This document shows positions 50,270 through 59,514 of a DNA stretch of 64,000 bases, in pieces. The notes under the pieces were generated by a model. The model had not been told where the DNA came from, ran no database searches, and worked only from the letters and a program-made list of their open reading frames with translations. Location: assembly GCF_035712165.1 (NCBI RefSeq), contig NZ_DASTBH010000122.1:1-64000 (forward strand), given 5' to 3'. The position numbers were made by a program, and so were the translations under genes. Source of the stretch: DASYTH01 sp035712165 (GTDB taxonomy: Bacteria; Actinomycetota; Actinomycetes; Mycobacteriales; Pseudonocardiaceae). Positions within the stretch are counted from its first letter, which is position 1. Every line of letters begins with the position of its first letter.

Positions 50270-51607
50270 TTACCGGCGCTCGACGGTGTACTGGCGGGTT
50301 TCCACGGAGACGCCGCCGATGAAGATCCCGGCGCTGTCGCGGAAGCGTCGCACCGACGGGTCGGTGCTGGAGTCGAGTTGGCGGGCGGCGTCGACGTAGC
50401 TCCCGCCGATCGCGTGGTTGCCGCCGACGGTGCCGGACTGGTTGTCGAACTTTACCGTGGTGCGGTTGTCGCTGGCGGGGTTCTCGGCCGCGTCCAGGTG
50501 CGGCACGATGTCGCCGCTGTTCTCCAGGGAGAGCATCTGCACGCCGTCGGGGACGGGAATGCGGCCGACGGGCGAGCCGGCGGTCACCACGTGCGTCACG
50601 TTGAACTGGCCCGCGGCGGTGAAGTCGTTGGCCGCGCGCGCCGCGACGATGCCGCCCTGGCTGTGGCCGACCAGCATCACCGGGTCGTTCGGTCCGATCC
50701 CGGCCCGACGCATGGCGTCCTCGAGACCCTTCTGCAGCACGGTTTCGTTGCCGGCCATGGCATCGATGTTGGTGCCGAAGTCGTTGGCGCTGCCGCCGTC
50801 CTGGCCGGGCAGGTTCCACACCCGGGTGCCGGGGATGTCCACGATGTAGGAGACCCGGCCGTCCGGCCCGACCACCTTGCGCACGTCGATGTTGGGATCG
50901 GTGTTGTTGCGGTGGTCCAGGCCCTGCATGATGTCGCCCAGCCCGTGCGGCGGGGTGCCGGCCGAGCCGTCGATCCCGTTGTCGGTGACCCGCGGCTCGC
51001 CGTCGGGGTACGCGGCGGCGGTGAGATCCATCAGCGTGGCCAGGTCGACCGGCAGGCCGAGCGAGCTGATCATGCCGGGGGACATGCCGATCAGCTGGTC
51101 CACCAGGCCCGGGTGCTCGACCAGGTAACGCTGCCAGTCACCGTCGTAGTTGAGGTACACGTCGGTGGCGATCGCCCCGCCCGCGCCCAGCGCGGTGAGC
51201 AGCGCGGCCGTCGGACTGGAGGTGACCGCCGCGCCCTCCATCCACCGGACCGCGTCCAGCGCCCGGGTGTTGAGCTGGTCCATCGTGTGATAGGCCTCGG
51301 CGCTGGCCCGCAGCGCCATCCCGCGCAGCCCGATCGCCGCTGACGTGGCGGTCAGGCCGGACGGCCCGTCCAGCGCGCCGAGCATGGCCGCCTCGAACCG
51401 GGCCACCCCGGCCGGGTTGAGCACGGTCGAGGCCACCACGTTCGGGTCGACCAGGTAGCGATGGCAGGACATGGCCGTGCCCAGCGTCTCGGCGGCCACG
51501 TCATCGGTCAGGTCGCCCATCGCGGCGAGGTCCTCGAGCTTGGCCTCGGTGCCGCCGGCGCCTCCGCCGACCCGCAGGTTGGTCACACCCGGTCCGGGAG
51601 TCGTCAT
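50270..51607 (-). CDS. Alpha/beta hydrolase, possible ESX-type effector
   Basis: A 445-residue protein. An N-terminal helical region (about 1-130) is followed by an alpha/beta hydrolase domain with VDIPGTRVWNLPGQDG, nucleophile motif VGHSQGG (Ser about 318), Asp in ENSGDIVPHLD and His in GGNHAIGGSYVD. The start ATG 51607 overlaps the stop of the EspG-like gene, and a WXG-like gene begins the operon. This order resembles WXG100-family loci in which a lipase or toxin-like hydrolase is exported by type VII secretion; that role is inferred. No signal peptide is present. Confidence 0.83.
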   Translation of the reverse strand: MTTPGPGVTNLRVGGGAGGTEAKLEDLAAMGDLTDDVAAETLGTAMSCHRYLVDPNVVASTVLNPAGVARFEAAMLGALDGPSGLTATSAAIGLRGMALRASAEAYHTMDQLNTRALDAVRWMEGAAVTSSPTAALLTALGAGGAIATDVYLNYDGDWQRYLVEHPGLVDQLIGMSPGMISSLGLPVDLATLMDLTAAAYPDGEPRVTDNGIDGSAGTPPHGLGDIMQGLDHRNNTDPNIDVRKVVGPDGRVSYIVDIPGTRVWNLPGQDGGSANDFGTNIDAMAGNETVLQKGLEDAMRRAGIGPNDPVMLVGHSQGGIVAARAANDFTAAGQFNVTHVVTAGSPVGRIPVPDGVQMLSLENSGDIVPHLDAAENPASDNRTTVKFDNQSGTVGGNHAIGGSYVDAARQLDSSTDPSVRRFRDSAGIFIGGVSVETRQYTVERR

Positions 51608-52398
51608 CAGCTCTCGCCCTCCGTGACAGCCTCCGCGACGAAGGGAGCCACCCACACGCCGAGATCGGCGCGGCCGACCGGTTCCAGCAGCACCCGGCGG
51701 CCGGTGTCCGGCCGCATGCCCAGCCAGCCGTCGCCGGCGTGCAGCCAGGCGACCCGCGCGCTGCGCACGTCCTGCCGCACCCGGGCGGTGACCTGGCAGA
51801 CCAGGCCGCCGTTGGTCCGGCTGGCCACCTCGGTGGCCAGCCGCGCCTCGGCCGGGGCCAGGCCCAGCCCGGCGAGCACCTCGGCCGGCGCGTCCGGGTC
51901 GGCGCCGCGCAGCAGCTCGGCGATCCCCAGCTCGTGCAGCGCGGCCACCGGCACCCGGCCGGCCGGCAGCCGGTCCCGCGTCTCGCCGAGCGCGGCGGGA
52001 ATCTCCGCCTCGGCCTCCGGGGGTACCGCCCGGACCAGCTCCCCGCCCAGGTCGGACGCGGCGAACAGGGACAGCTCCACCGCGCCGTCGCCGAGCTCGA
52101 ACAGCGACGCGCCCAGCCGGCCGGCGATCGCGTGCAGGCTGTGCAGGCCGGCCCCGCCGATCGTGGCGGTGGTGTCGAGCATGACCTGGGGCCCGGCCAG
52201 GATCTTCAGATTCATCGCCACCGAGCGGTGCACCTCGCCGTCCCCGTCGAGCACCCCGCGCTTGACCAGGTCCGCGGGTTCGGCCGGGGGCAGGTCCCGC
52301 GGGTCGGGCTGCCAGCCGGGCGGCATGGACAGCCCGAGCCGGTCCACCAGGTAGGCGTACTCGGCCGCGGTCAGGCGCAGCCGGTGCGGGGCGGTCAT
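51607..52398 (-). CDS. EspG-like ESX secretion-associated protein
   Basis: A 263-residue protein resembling the ESX-associated EspG family, cytosolic chaperones that bind exported WXG/PE-PPE proteins. Features are the RLTAAEYAYLVDRLGLSMPPGW start, a central beta-sheet region (VMLDTTATIGGAGLHSLHAIAGRLGASLFELGDGAVELSLF) and the QVTARV ... VAWLHAGDGWLGMRP end. Its ATG overlaps the WXG-like gene's stop (ATGA), and its own stop overlaps the hydrolase start, so the three are tightly coupled. It probably binds the preceding protein or the hydrolase. Confidence 0.75.
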   Translation of the reverse strand: MTAPHRLRLTAAEYAYLVDRLGLSMPPGWQPDPRDLPPAEPADLVKRGVLDGDGEVHRSVAMNLKILAGPQVMLDTTATIGGAGLHSLHAIAGRLGASLFELGDGAVELSLFAASDLGGELVRAVPPEAEAEIPAALGETRDRLPAGRVPVAALHELGIAELLRGADPDAPAEVLAGLGLAPAEARLATEVASRTNGGLVCQVTARVRQDVRSARVAWLHAGDGWLGMRPDTGRRVLLEPVGRADLGVWVAPFVAEAVTEGES

Positions 52399-52919
52399 CG
52401 CAGCACCCCCTGGCCCTGCATGAACCGCCCGACGTCGAGCCAGGCCTTGTCGCCGGACATCGGCAGGTTGCCGGGCTGATGCGGCCAGTTCCGCCACGGC
52501 GGGGTGGGCGGCTGTGGCGGGTCCCCGCCGCCGATGCCGATGAAGTCGCCGACCGCGCCGGCCATGTCGCTGACCGCGTTGCGGAAGGTCTCCACGGCCC
52601 GGTTGAACCGGTCGATCGCGCTGTTGAACCAGCCGACCACGGCCTCCTCGATCCGCTTGATCAGCGCCAGCAGCTCGCGGACCTGCTGGGCGTGCTGGCG
52701 CAGCGCCGCGGCCGCCTCGTCCAGCCGGCCGGCCACCGCATCGAGGTTGCGGCGGTCGCCGCCGACGGTCTCCCGGCAGCGGTCGGCGGCCACCGAGCGC
52801 CACTGCATGGCCTCGGCGCGGGTGACCATCTCGCTGCCCCGGTCGCGCACCTGGCCGGCCCGTTGCTCGATCTGACCGGCGATCCGGTCCAGCTCGTCGG
52901 GATCCCCGTACAGCGACAT
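52395..52919 (-). CDS. WXG100-like helical protein
   Basis: A 174-residue protein. The first 100 residues are a helical hairpin similar to WXG100 proteins, with MQWRSVAADRCRETVGGDRR (W-x-S at about residue 40 in place of W-x-G) and AAALRQHAQQVRELLALIKRIEEAV. The C-terminus is longer than a canonical WXG100 and Pro-rich. No signal peptide is present. It heads a three-gene operon with EspG-like and alpha/beta hydrolase genes. ATG 52919; the 86-bp upstream gap separates it from the LysR gene, which is on the same strand. Confidence 0.75.
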   Translation of the reverse strand: MSLYGDPDELDRIAGQIEQRAGQVRDRGSEMVTRAEAMQWRSVAADRCRETVGGDRRNLDAVAGRLDEAAAALRQHAQQVRELLALIKRIEEAVVGWFNSAIDRFNRAVETFRNAVSDMAGAVGDFIGIGGGDPPQPPTPPWRNWPHQPGNLPMSGDKAWLDVGRFMQGQGVLR

Positions 52920-53005
52920 CGAACCCCCTAATAAGGGTGAGCGGGAGGGCGCAAGATTATCGGCCTACAGACGTCGCGGCGATGCCGTTCGTTCCCGCGC
53001 GGGAC

Positions 53006-53953
53006 CTAGCTCCACAAAGTTACGTACACCGGCGGCCGGAATGCCGCCGGTTGGACGCCGGCGCCCGGGTTGCGCATGGCGCGCAGCGCCGGGGCGGTGT
53101 CGAGGAAGTGCAGGAACGCGTCGGTGGCCGGGGAGCGGCGCTCGGCCGGCAGGGCGGTGGCGTACCAGGTGGTCTCGACCGGGGTGGCCGGGGTGTCCAC
53201 CACCCGCAGCTCGCCGCGCCGGACCTGCTCGGCCACCAGGTGTTCCGGGGCGGGGGCGAGCCCGGCGCCCTGCGCGGCGGCGGCCCAGGCCGCGGTCTGG
53301 TTGGGGTAGACCCGTAATCGGTTCTCGGCCACCCGCAGCCGGTGCAGCAGCGCGCCGCTGTCGCCACGCGGGTCGGCGGCGTACTGGTCGACCAGCCACG
53401 GCCACGCCTCGGGCGGTCCGGCCGGCCGGGTGGTGCGCGAGGTCACCAGCACCAGCCGGGTGCGGAACACGGCCACGCTCTGCAGTTCGTTGCGCCGGAG
53501 CCCGGCCAGGTTGGGGCCGATCGCCACGTCGGCGAACCGGTTCTCCACCAGCGCCGCCATCTCGTCGCTGGCCGCGACCCCGGCCGAGGTGTCGATCTGC
53601 CGGCCGCACAGCCGGGTGAACGTGTCGATCAGCAACGGGGCCACGAACTCCGCCACGGTGCTGCTGCCGACCAGTCTGAGCTGCTCGGGTGCGCCCTGCC
53701 CGGTGCGCACCGCGGCCTCGGCGTCCAGGCCGAGCGAGACCATCTGGGTGGCCACCGGAAGCAGCCGCTTGCCGGCCGGGGTCAGCCGCATCCCGGTTCC
53801 GGCCCGCTCGATCAGCGGGTCGTTGAGGTGGTGCCGCAGCGCCGAGAGCGCCTGCGAGACGGCCGGCTCGCTCACCGCGAGGGCCCGGGCCGCCGCCTTG
53901 ACCGAGCCCAGCTTGGCCACCATCACGAACGTGGTCAGCTGCGTGAGCGTCAT
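53006..53953 (-). CDS. LysR family transcriptional regulator
   Basis: A 315-residue LysR regulator. The winged HTH is at about residues 1-62 (TLTQLTTFVMVAKLGSVKAAARALAVSEPAVSQALSALRHHL). A linker and a periplasmic-binding-protein-like effector domain follow (about 88-300). It is divergent from the coxMSL operon, and the 173-bp intergenic region contains a CTTATCG/CGATAAG inverted repeat of LTTR type. It is likely the activator of the CO dehydrogenase operon, as related LysR proteins are in other CO oxidisers. Confidence 0.92.
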   Translation of the reverse strand: MTLTQLTTFVMVAKLGSVKAAARALAVSEPAVSQALSALRHHLNDPLIERAGTGMRLTPAGKRLLPVATQMVSLGLDAEAAVRTGQGAPEQLRLVGSSTVAEFVAPLLIDTFTRLCGRQIDTSAGVAASDEMAALVENRFADVAIGPNLAGLRRNELQSVAVFRTRLVLVTSRTTRPAGPPEAWPWLVDQYAADPRGDSGALLHRLRVAENRLRVYPNQTAAWAAAAQGAGLAPAPEHLVAEQVRRGELRVVDTPATPVETTWYATALPAERRSPATDAFLHFLDTAPALRAMRNPGAGVQPAAFRPPVYVTLWS

Positions 53954-53974
53954 GCCGGCATTGTGAACCAGGCG

Positions 53975-54001
53975 CTTATCGTGACCACCCGCGTCGATAA
54001 G
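53975..54001. promoter_or_regulatory. Inverted repeat, probable LysR-type operator
   Basis: CTTATCG (53975-53981) and CGATAAG (53995-54001) are exact reverse complements separated by 13 bp, 22 bp from the LysR start and about 125 bp from coxM. T-N11-A-like dyads in this position are typical of LysR autoregulatory sites. Confidence 0.65.
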
Positions 54002-54126
54002 TGGTCGGTTAAGGGCCTGTTGCCCGGCCGGCCGTGGCCGCGCACGATGCCGGGGCAGGGCGCGGTGCGGTGACCTAGGGCCGCCCGGTGTGCGGCGCGC
54101 CGCCCGGGCCGGGCAGGGAGCGCGCG

Positions 54127-54999
54127 ATGCAGGTACCAGCACCGTTCCAGTACGAGAAGGCGACCAGCGTGGAGCACGCGCTCGCGCTGCTGGCCCGGTA
54201 CGGGCCCGAGTCCAGGGTGGTGGCCGGCGGGCACAGCCTGCTGCCGATGATGAAGCTGCGGCTGGCGCAACCCGAGGCGCTGATCGACATCAACGACCTG
54301 ACCGAGTTGGCCTCGATCAGCGTCGACGGCGACACGCTCAGCATCGGGGCGATGGTCCGGCACACCGACCTGCTGCACTCGGCGGTGGCCGGCGAGCACT
54401 TCCCGATCCTGCGCGACGCGGAGCGGATGATCGCCGATCCGGTGGTGCGCAACCGTGGCACGGTCGGCGGTTCGCTGTGCCAGGCGGACCCGTCCGAGGA
54501 CCTGTCCGCGGCGTTCGCGGCGCTGCGGGCCGACCTGGTGGTGCAGTCGCCGCACGGGCGGCGCACGATCGGCGCCCGCGAGTTCTTCGTCGGGCCCTAC
54601 GAGACCGCGCTCGCCGACGGCGAGCTGCTGGTGGAGATCCGGGTGCCGATCCGTTCGCACGCCAGCGCCTACCAGAAGGTCGAGCGCCGGGCCGGGGACT
54701 GGGCGGTGGCCGCGGCCGGCGCGGTGCTGAACCTGGTCGGCGACACGGTCACCGAGGCCGGCATCGGCCTGGCGGCGGTCGGCGCGGCCGGGTTCGTGGC
54801 CCCCGAGGCGGAGGACTTCCTGCGCGGCGAGGCGGCCACCGAGGAGCGGCTGGCCGAGGCCGGACGGATCGCCGCCGAGCACTGCAACCCGAGCGCCGAC
54901 CAGCGTGGCCCGGTGGACTACAAGCGGCATCTGGCCGGGGAGTTGACCACGAGGGCGTTGCGCCGGGCGGCGGCGCGGGCCCGCGGACAGGAGGCCTGA
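54127..54999 (+). CDS. coxM: CO dehydrogenase medium (FAD-binding) subunit
   Basis: A 290-residue FAD-binding subunit of a molybdenum hydroxylase. The flavin motif GGHSLLPMMKLR (about residues 32-43) and TVGGSLCQADP (about 112-122) are the characteristic FAD contacts. It passes electrons from the 2Fe-2S subunit to the acceptor. Start ATG 54127. It is followed directly by the small subunit gene (1-bp gap). The order M, S, L is that of known CO dehydrogenase operons. Confidence 0.95.
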   Translation: MQVPAPFQYEKATSVEHALALLARYGPESRVVAGGHSLLPMMKLRLAQPEALIDINDLTELASISVDGDTLSIGAMVRHTDLLHSAVAGEHFPILRDAERMIADPVVRNRGTVGGSLCQADPSEDLSAAFAALRADLVVQSPHGRRTIGAREFFVGPYETALADGELLVEIRVPIRSHASAYQKVERRAGDWAVAAAGAVLNLVGDTVTEAGIGLAAVGAAGFVAPEAEDFLRGEAATEERLAEAGRIAAEHCNPSADQRGPVDYKRHLAGELTTRALRRAAARARGQEA

Positions 55000-55000
55000 C

Positions 55001-55507
55001 ATGCAGATCACGGTGAAGGTCAACGGGCAGGAGTACACCCACGACGTGGAGCCGCGGCTGCTGCTGGTGCACTACCTGCGCGACACGTTGCGGCTCACCG
55101 GCACGCACTGGGGTTGCGACACCTCCAACTGCGGGGTGTGCGTGGTCCATCTGGACGGCGTCCCGGTCAAGTCGTGCACGGTGCTCGCGGTGATGGCCGA
55201 CGGCCACGAGGTGACCACCGTGGAGGGCCTGGCCAACGGCGCCGAGCTGGATCCGGTGCAGCAGGGGTTCGCCGCCTGCCACGGGTTGCAGTGCGGGTTC
55301 TGCACCCCCGGGATGATGATGACCGCCCGCTGGCTGCTCGACCAGCGACCCGATCCGTCCGAAGAGGACATTCGCGAGGCGATCTCCGGACAGCTGTGCC
55401 GCTGCACCGGCTACGAGAACATCGTGCGCTCGATCCGTTGGGCGGCCGAGCATTCCGCGCCGGCCGAGGCGGCCCCGGTCGAGACGCAGCAGGAGGTGAC
55501 GGCATGA
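55001..55507 (+). CDS. coxS: CO dehydrogenase small (2Fe-2S) subunit
   Basis: A 168-residue iron-sulfur subunit. The N-terminal plant-type 2Fe-2S cluster has CDTSNCGVC ... C (about residues 39-59), and the second cluster has CGFCTPG and CRCTGYEN (about 99-141). Both four-cysteine sets are complete. It transfers electrons from the molybdenum site to FAD. Its stop overlaps the coxL start by ATGA. Length is normal for the family; the extra C-terminal tail (about 20 residues) is Ala/Glu-rich. Confidence 0.96.
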   Translation: MQITVKVNGQEYTHDVEPRLLLVHYLRDTLRLTGTHWGCDTSNCGVCVVHLDGVPVKSCTVLAVMADGHEVTTVEGLANGAELDPVQQGFAACHGLQCGFCTPGMMMTARWLLDQRPDPSEEDIREAISGQLCRCTGYENIVRSIRWAAEHSAPAEAAPVETQQEVTA

Positions 55508-57876
55508 CTGCGGTTGAAGAGACGCCGATGGGCTTCGGGCGGATGCGGCGCAAGGAGGACGCCCGGTTCGTCCGGGGCCGCGGCACCTATGTCGACGACG
55601 TGGTGCTGCCCGGGATGCTGCACGCCGCGATCCTGCGCAGCCCGTTCGCGCACGCCCGGATCGTCTCGATCGACACCTCGGCCGCCGAGGCGCACCCGAA
55701 GGTCCGAGCGGTGATCACCGGCGAGACGCTGGCCGGTCTGGGACTCGCCTGGATGCCCACCATCTCCTACGACACGCAGGCCGTGCTGGCCACCGACAAG
55801 GTGCGCTTCCAGGGCCAGGAGGTCGCCTTCGTGGTGGCCGAGGACCACTACGCGGCGAGGGACGCGCTGGCGCTGATCGACGTCGAGTACGACCCGCTGC
55901 CGGCGGTGATCGACGCGCGCAAGGCGCTGGACCCGGGCGCCCCGGTGATCCGGGACGACAAGGAGAACACCACCGACAACCACATCTTCGACTGGGAGGC
56001 CGGCGACCCGGCCCGCACCGACGACGCCTTCGCCCGGGCGGACGTGGTGGTGGCGCAGGACGTGCTGTACCCGAGGGTGCATCCGGCTCCGCTGGAGACC
56101 TGCGGCACGGTGGCGGACATGGACCCGGTCACCGGCAAGCTGACCGTGTGGTCGACCACGCAGGCGCCGCACGCGCACCGGACCCTGTACGCGATGGTGG
56201 CCGGCATCCCGGAGCACAAGATCAGGATCATCTCGCCGGACATCGGCGGCGGGTTCGGCAACAAGGTCGGGATCTATCCCGGCTACGTCTGCGCGGTGGT
56301 CGGCTCGATCGTCACCGGCAAGCCGGTGAAGTGGATGGAGGACCGCTCGGAGAACCTGATGACCACGTCCTTCGCCCGGGACTACCACATGCAGGGCGAG
56401 ATCGCGGCCACGGCCGAGGGCAAGATCCTTGCCTTACGGGTCAAGGTGATCGCCGACCACGGCGCGTTCAACGGCACCGCCCAGCCGACCGGGTTCCCGG
56501 CCGGGTTCTTCCACGTGTTCACCGGCTCCTACGACCTGGGCGCGGCCTACTGCGAGGTGACCGGCGTCTACACCAACAAGGCGCCCGGCGGGGTGGCCTA
56601 CGCCTGCTCGTTCCGGGTCACCGAGGCGGCCTACCTGGTCGAGCGGATGGTCGACCTGCTGGCGTACAAGCTGGAGCTGGACCCGGCCGAGCTGCGGATG
56701 CGCAACCTGTTGCGGCCCGAGCAGTTCCCGTACACCTGCCCGACCGGGTGGGAGTACGACTCCGGTGACTACCCGAAGGCGTTGCGGCTGGCCATGGACA
56801 TGGCCGGCTACGACGCGCTGCGCGCCGAGCAGGCCGAGAAACGCGAGCGCGGCGAGTACATGGGTATCGGGCTCAGCTTCTTCACCGAGGCGGTGGGCGC
56901 GGGTCCGCGCAAGCACATGGACATCCTCGGGCTGGGCATGGCCGACGGCGCGGAGTTGCGGGTGCACCCGACCGGCAAGGCGGTGCTGCGGATCTCGGTG
57001 CAGAGCCAGGGGCAGGGCCACGAGACGACGTTCGCCCAGATCGTCGCCGAGGAGTTGGGCATCAGCCCGGACGATGTCGAGGTGGTGCACGGCGACACCG
57101 ACCAGACCCCGTTCGGCCTCGGCACCTACGGGTCCCGGTCGACGCCGGTGTCCGGCGCGGCGGCCGCCATGGTGGCCCGCAAGGTGCGCGACCGGGCGCG
57201 GATCGTCGCCGCGGCGATGCTCGAGGCCAGCCCCGACGACCTGGAGTGGGAGAAGGGCCGCTGGTTCGTCGCCGGTGACCCGTCGGCCGGCAGGACCATG
57301 ACGGAGATCGCCCTGGCCGCGCACTCCAACCTGGAACTGCCCGAGGGCGTCGAGGGACACCTGGACGCCACCTGCGTCTACAACCCGCCCAACCTCACCT
57401 TCCCGTTCGGCGCCTACATCTGCGTGGTGGACGTGGATCCCGGCACCGGCCAGGTGAAGGTGCGCCGGTTCATCGCCGTCGACGACTGCGGGGTGCGGAT
57501 CAACCCGACGATCGTCGAGGGCCAGGTGCACGGCGGCCTGGCCGACGGGGTCGGAATGGCGCTGATGGAGCTGATCGCCTTCGACGAGGACGGCAACTGT
57601 CTCGGCGGCTCGTTCATGGACTACCTGCTGCCCACCTCGATGGAGTGCCCGTCCTGGGAACTGGGCGAGACGGTCACCCCGTCGCCGCATCATCCGATCG
57701 GCGCCAAGGGAGTCGGCGAGTCGGCGACCGTCGGCTCACCGGCCGCGGTGGTCAACGCGGTGGTCGACGCGCTGCGGCCGTTCGGGGTGACGCACGCGGA
57801 CATGCCGCTGACCCCGGCCGCGGTCTGGTCGGCGATCCAGGGCCGTCCACTTCGGACAGATCTGGCGATCGGCTGA
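55504..57876 (+). CDS. coxL: Form I CO dehydrogenase large (molybdenum) subunit
   Basis: A 790-residue molybdopterin subunit. The active-site loop is GGVAYACSFR (about residues 360-369). The form I signature AYxCSFR contains the Cys that binds copper in the Mo-S-Cu centre; form II and xanthine oxidases read AYRGAGR. GGGFGNKVG, RVHPAPLETCG and the C-terminal GAKGVGESATVGSPAAV are also typical. A TTA codon is present at 56434-56436. CO oxidised to CO2 would feed electrons to the respiratory chain, allowing atmospheric or low-level CO use. No coxG or coxB is in the window. Confidence 0.95.
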   Translation: MTAVEETPMGFGRMRRKEDARFVRGRGTYVDDVVLPGMLHAAILRSPFAHARIVSIDTSAAEAHPKVRAVITGETLAGLGLAWMPTISYDTQAVLATDKVRFQGQEVAFVVAEDHYAARDALALIDVEYDPLPAVIDARKALDPGAPVIRDDKENTTDNHIFDWEAGDPARTDDAFARADVVVAQDVLYPRVHPAPLETCGTVADMDPVTGKLTVWSTTQAPHAHRTLYAMVAGIPEHKIRIISPDIGGGFGNKVGIYPGYVCAVVGSIVTGKPVKWMEDRSENLMTTSFARDYHMQGEIAATAEGKILALRVKVIADHGAFNGTAQPTGFPAGFFHVFTGSYDLGAAYCEVTGVYTNKAPGGVAYACSFRVTEAAYLVERMVDLLAYKLELDPAELRMRNLLRPEQFPYTCPTGWEYDSGDYPKALRLAMDMAGYDALRAEQAEKRERGEYMGIGLSFFTEAVGAGPRKHMDILGLGMADGAELRVHPTGKAVLRISVQSQGQGHETTFAQIVAEELGISPDDVEVVHGDTDQTPFGLGTYGSRSTPVSGAAAAMVARKVRDRARIVAAAMLEASPDDLEWEKGRWFVAGDPSAGRTMTEIALAAHSNLELPEGVEGHLDATCVYNPPNLTFPFGAYICVVDVDPGTGQVKVRRFIAVDDCGVRINPTIVEGQVHGGLADGVGMALMELIAFDEDGNCLGGSFMDYLLPTSMECPSWELGETVTPSPHHPIGAKGVGESATVGSPAAVVNAVVDALRPFGVTHADMPLTPAAVWSAIQGRPLRTDLAIG

Positions 57877-58646
57877 TGAGCGCCGAGGATCTGCTCGTCC
57901 GGGCGGACGACCTGCGGTCCGGCCGAACCCCGTTCGTGCTGGCCACGGTGGTCCGTGCGGAGCGGCCGACCAGTGCCCGGCCCGGTGACCGGGCGCTGGT
58001 GCTGCCGGACGGCACCATCGAGGGGTTCGTCGGCGGCACCTGCGCGGAGTCGACCGTGCGGGTGGAGGGACTGCGGCTGCTGGAGACCGGCGAGTCGACG
58101 CTGCTGCGGATCACCGCCCGGGACGAGGCGGGTATGGCACCCGAGGGCATGGTGCGGGTGCACAACCACTGTCTGTCCGGTGGTTCCCTGGACATCTTCC
58201 TGGAGGCCATGCTCCCGGCGCTGCTGGTGCAGGTGTACGGCCAGGCGCCGGTGGCCCGGGCGCTGGTGGAGATCGGGCGGGTGCTCGGACACGACGTGCG
58301 GCCGCTTCCCGAGCCGACCACCCCGTTGCCGTCCGACACCGGCGCGGTGGTGGTCGCCTCGCACGGCCGGGACGAGGAACCGGTGCTGCGGGCGGCGATG
58401 CGGGCCGGGGTGCCCTACATCGGTCTGGTGGCGAGCAAGCGGCGCGGCGCGGCGGTCCTGGCCGACCTGGAGTTGACCGACGAGGAGCACGACCGGGTCC
58501 GCACTCCGGCGGGGCTGGACATCGGTGCCCGCACCGCCCCGGAGATCGCGTTGTCGATCTACGCCGAACTGATCGCGCTGCGCCCGCGTACCGCCGCCGC
58601 GACCGAACACCCGCATCACCTCCCGGCCTGCCACGCGGATGAGTGA
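57876..58646 (+). CDS. XdhC-family molybdenum enzyme maturation protein
   Basis: A 256-residue XdhC/CoxI-type protein. These bind the molybdenum cofactor and insert it, after sulfuration, into the large subunit. The N-terminal XdhC/CoxF segment (VLATVVRAERPTSARPGDRALVLPDGTIEGFVGGTCAE) is followed by a Rossmann half (GAVVVASHGRDEEPVLRAAMRAGVPYIGLVASKRRG, about 160-200) and LDIGARTAPEIALSIYAE, the standard signature. Its ATG overlaps the coxL stop by 1 nt and its end overlaps the MoxR gene by 8 bp. Confidence 0.92.
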   Translation: MSAEDLLVRADDLRSGRTPFVLATVVRAERPTSARPGDRALVLPDGTIEGFVGGTCAESTVRVEGLRLLETGESTLLRITARDEAGMAPEGMVRVHNHCLSGGSLDIFLEAMLPALLVQVYGQAPVARALVEIGRVLGHDVRPLPEPTTPLPSDTGAVVVASHGRDEEPVLRAAMRAGVPYIGLVASKRRGAAVLADLELTDEEHDRVRTPAGLDIGARTAPEIALSIYAELIALRPRTAAATEHPHHLPACHADE

Positions 58647-59514
58647 GGTCGCCGACGCCGCCGCGCTGCGGGCCGGGTTGGCGTCGGCCGGTTACCTGGC
58701 CGGCGAAGCGCTGACCACCGCGCTGCTGCTGGCCGTGCGGATGGGCCAGCCGATCCTGCTGGAGGGCGAGCCGGGCGTCGGCAAGACCGAGGCGGCAAGG
58801 GCGCTCGCGTCCACAATGGACACTGTGCTGATCAGGTTGCAGTGCTACGAGGGGCTGTCCTCGGCCGAGGCGCTCTACGAGTGGAACTATCCGCGGCAGT
58901 TGCTGGCCATCCGGCTGGCCGAGTCGCGCGGGGAGACGCTGCGCGACGGCGACCTGTTCGGCGCGGACTACCTGCTGCCCCGCCCGCTGCTGGCGGCGAT
59001 CTCGCATCCCGGTCCGCGCCCCGCCGTGCTGCTGATCGACGAGGTGGACCGGGCCGACGACGAGTTCGAGGCGTTCCTGCTCGAACTGCTGGCCGACGCG
59101 GCGGTGACCATCCCGGAGCTGGGCACCCGGCGGGCGAAGCTGCCCCCGGTCGTCGTGCTGACCTCCAACCGCACCAGGGACCTGCACGACGCGCTCAAGC
59201 GCCGCTGTCTCTACCACTGGATCGCCTACCCGGAGACCGAGCGGGTGGCCGCGATCATCCGCGCCCGGGTGCCCGACGCCGCCGGCTGGCTGGCCGAGCG
59301 GGTGGCGGTCGCGGTGCACCGGCTGCGCGCCCAGCCGCTGACCAAGCCGCCCGGCGTGGCCGAGGCGATCAACTGGGCCAACGCGCTGCGGGTCCTCGGA
59401 GTGTCCGCAATGGACGAGGGGGCGATGGTCAGCACGCTCGGCGCGGTGCTCAAGTACCCGGAGGACATCGAGACGGTGACCGGCGCGGGACTGGCGGCAC
59501 TGGCGGATGTCTGA
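58639..59514 (+). CDS. coxD: MoxR family AAA+ ATPase of the CO dehydrogenase locus
   Basis: A 291-residue AAA+ ATPase with Walker A LEGEPGVGKTEAA (about residue 41), Walker B LLIDEVDR (about 132) and sensor 1 LTSNRTR (about 175). The pair MoxR/vWA (CoxD/CoxE) is needed for assembly of the Cu-S-Mo site in CO dehydrogenase. It overlaps the XdhC gene by 8 bp and the vWA gene by 8 bp, showing tight coupling. Confidence 0.93.
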   Translation: MSEVADAAALRAGLASAGYLAGEALTTALLLAVRMGQPILLEGEPGVGKTEAARALASTMDTVLIRLQCYEGLSSAEALYEWNYPRQLLAIRLAESRGETLRDGDLFGADYLLPRPLLAAISHPGPRPAVLLIDEVDRADDEFEAFLLELLADAAVTIPELGTRRAKLPPVVVLTSNRTRDLHDALKRRCLYHWIAYPETERVAAIIRARVPDAAGWLAERVAVAVHRLRAQPLTKPPGVAEAINWANALRVLGVSAMDEGAMVSTLGAVLKYPEDIETVTGAGLAALADV

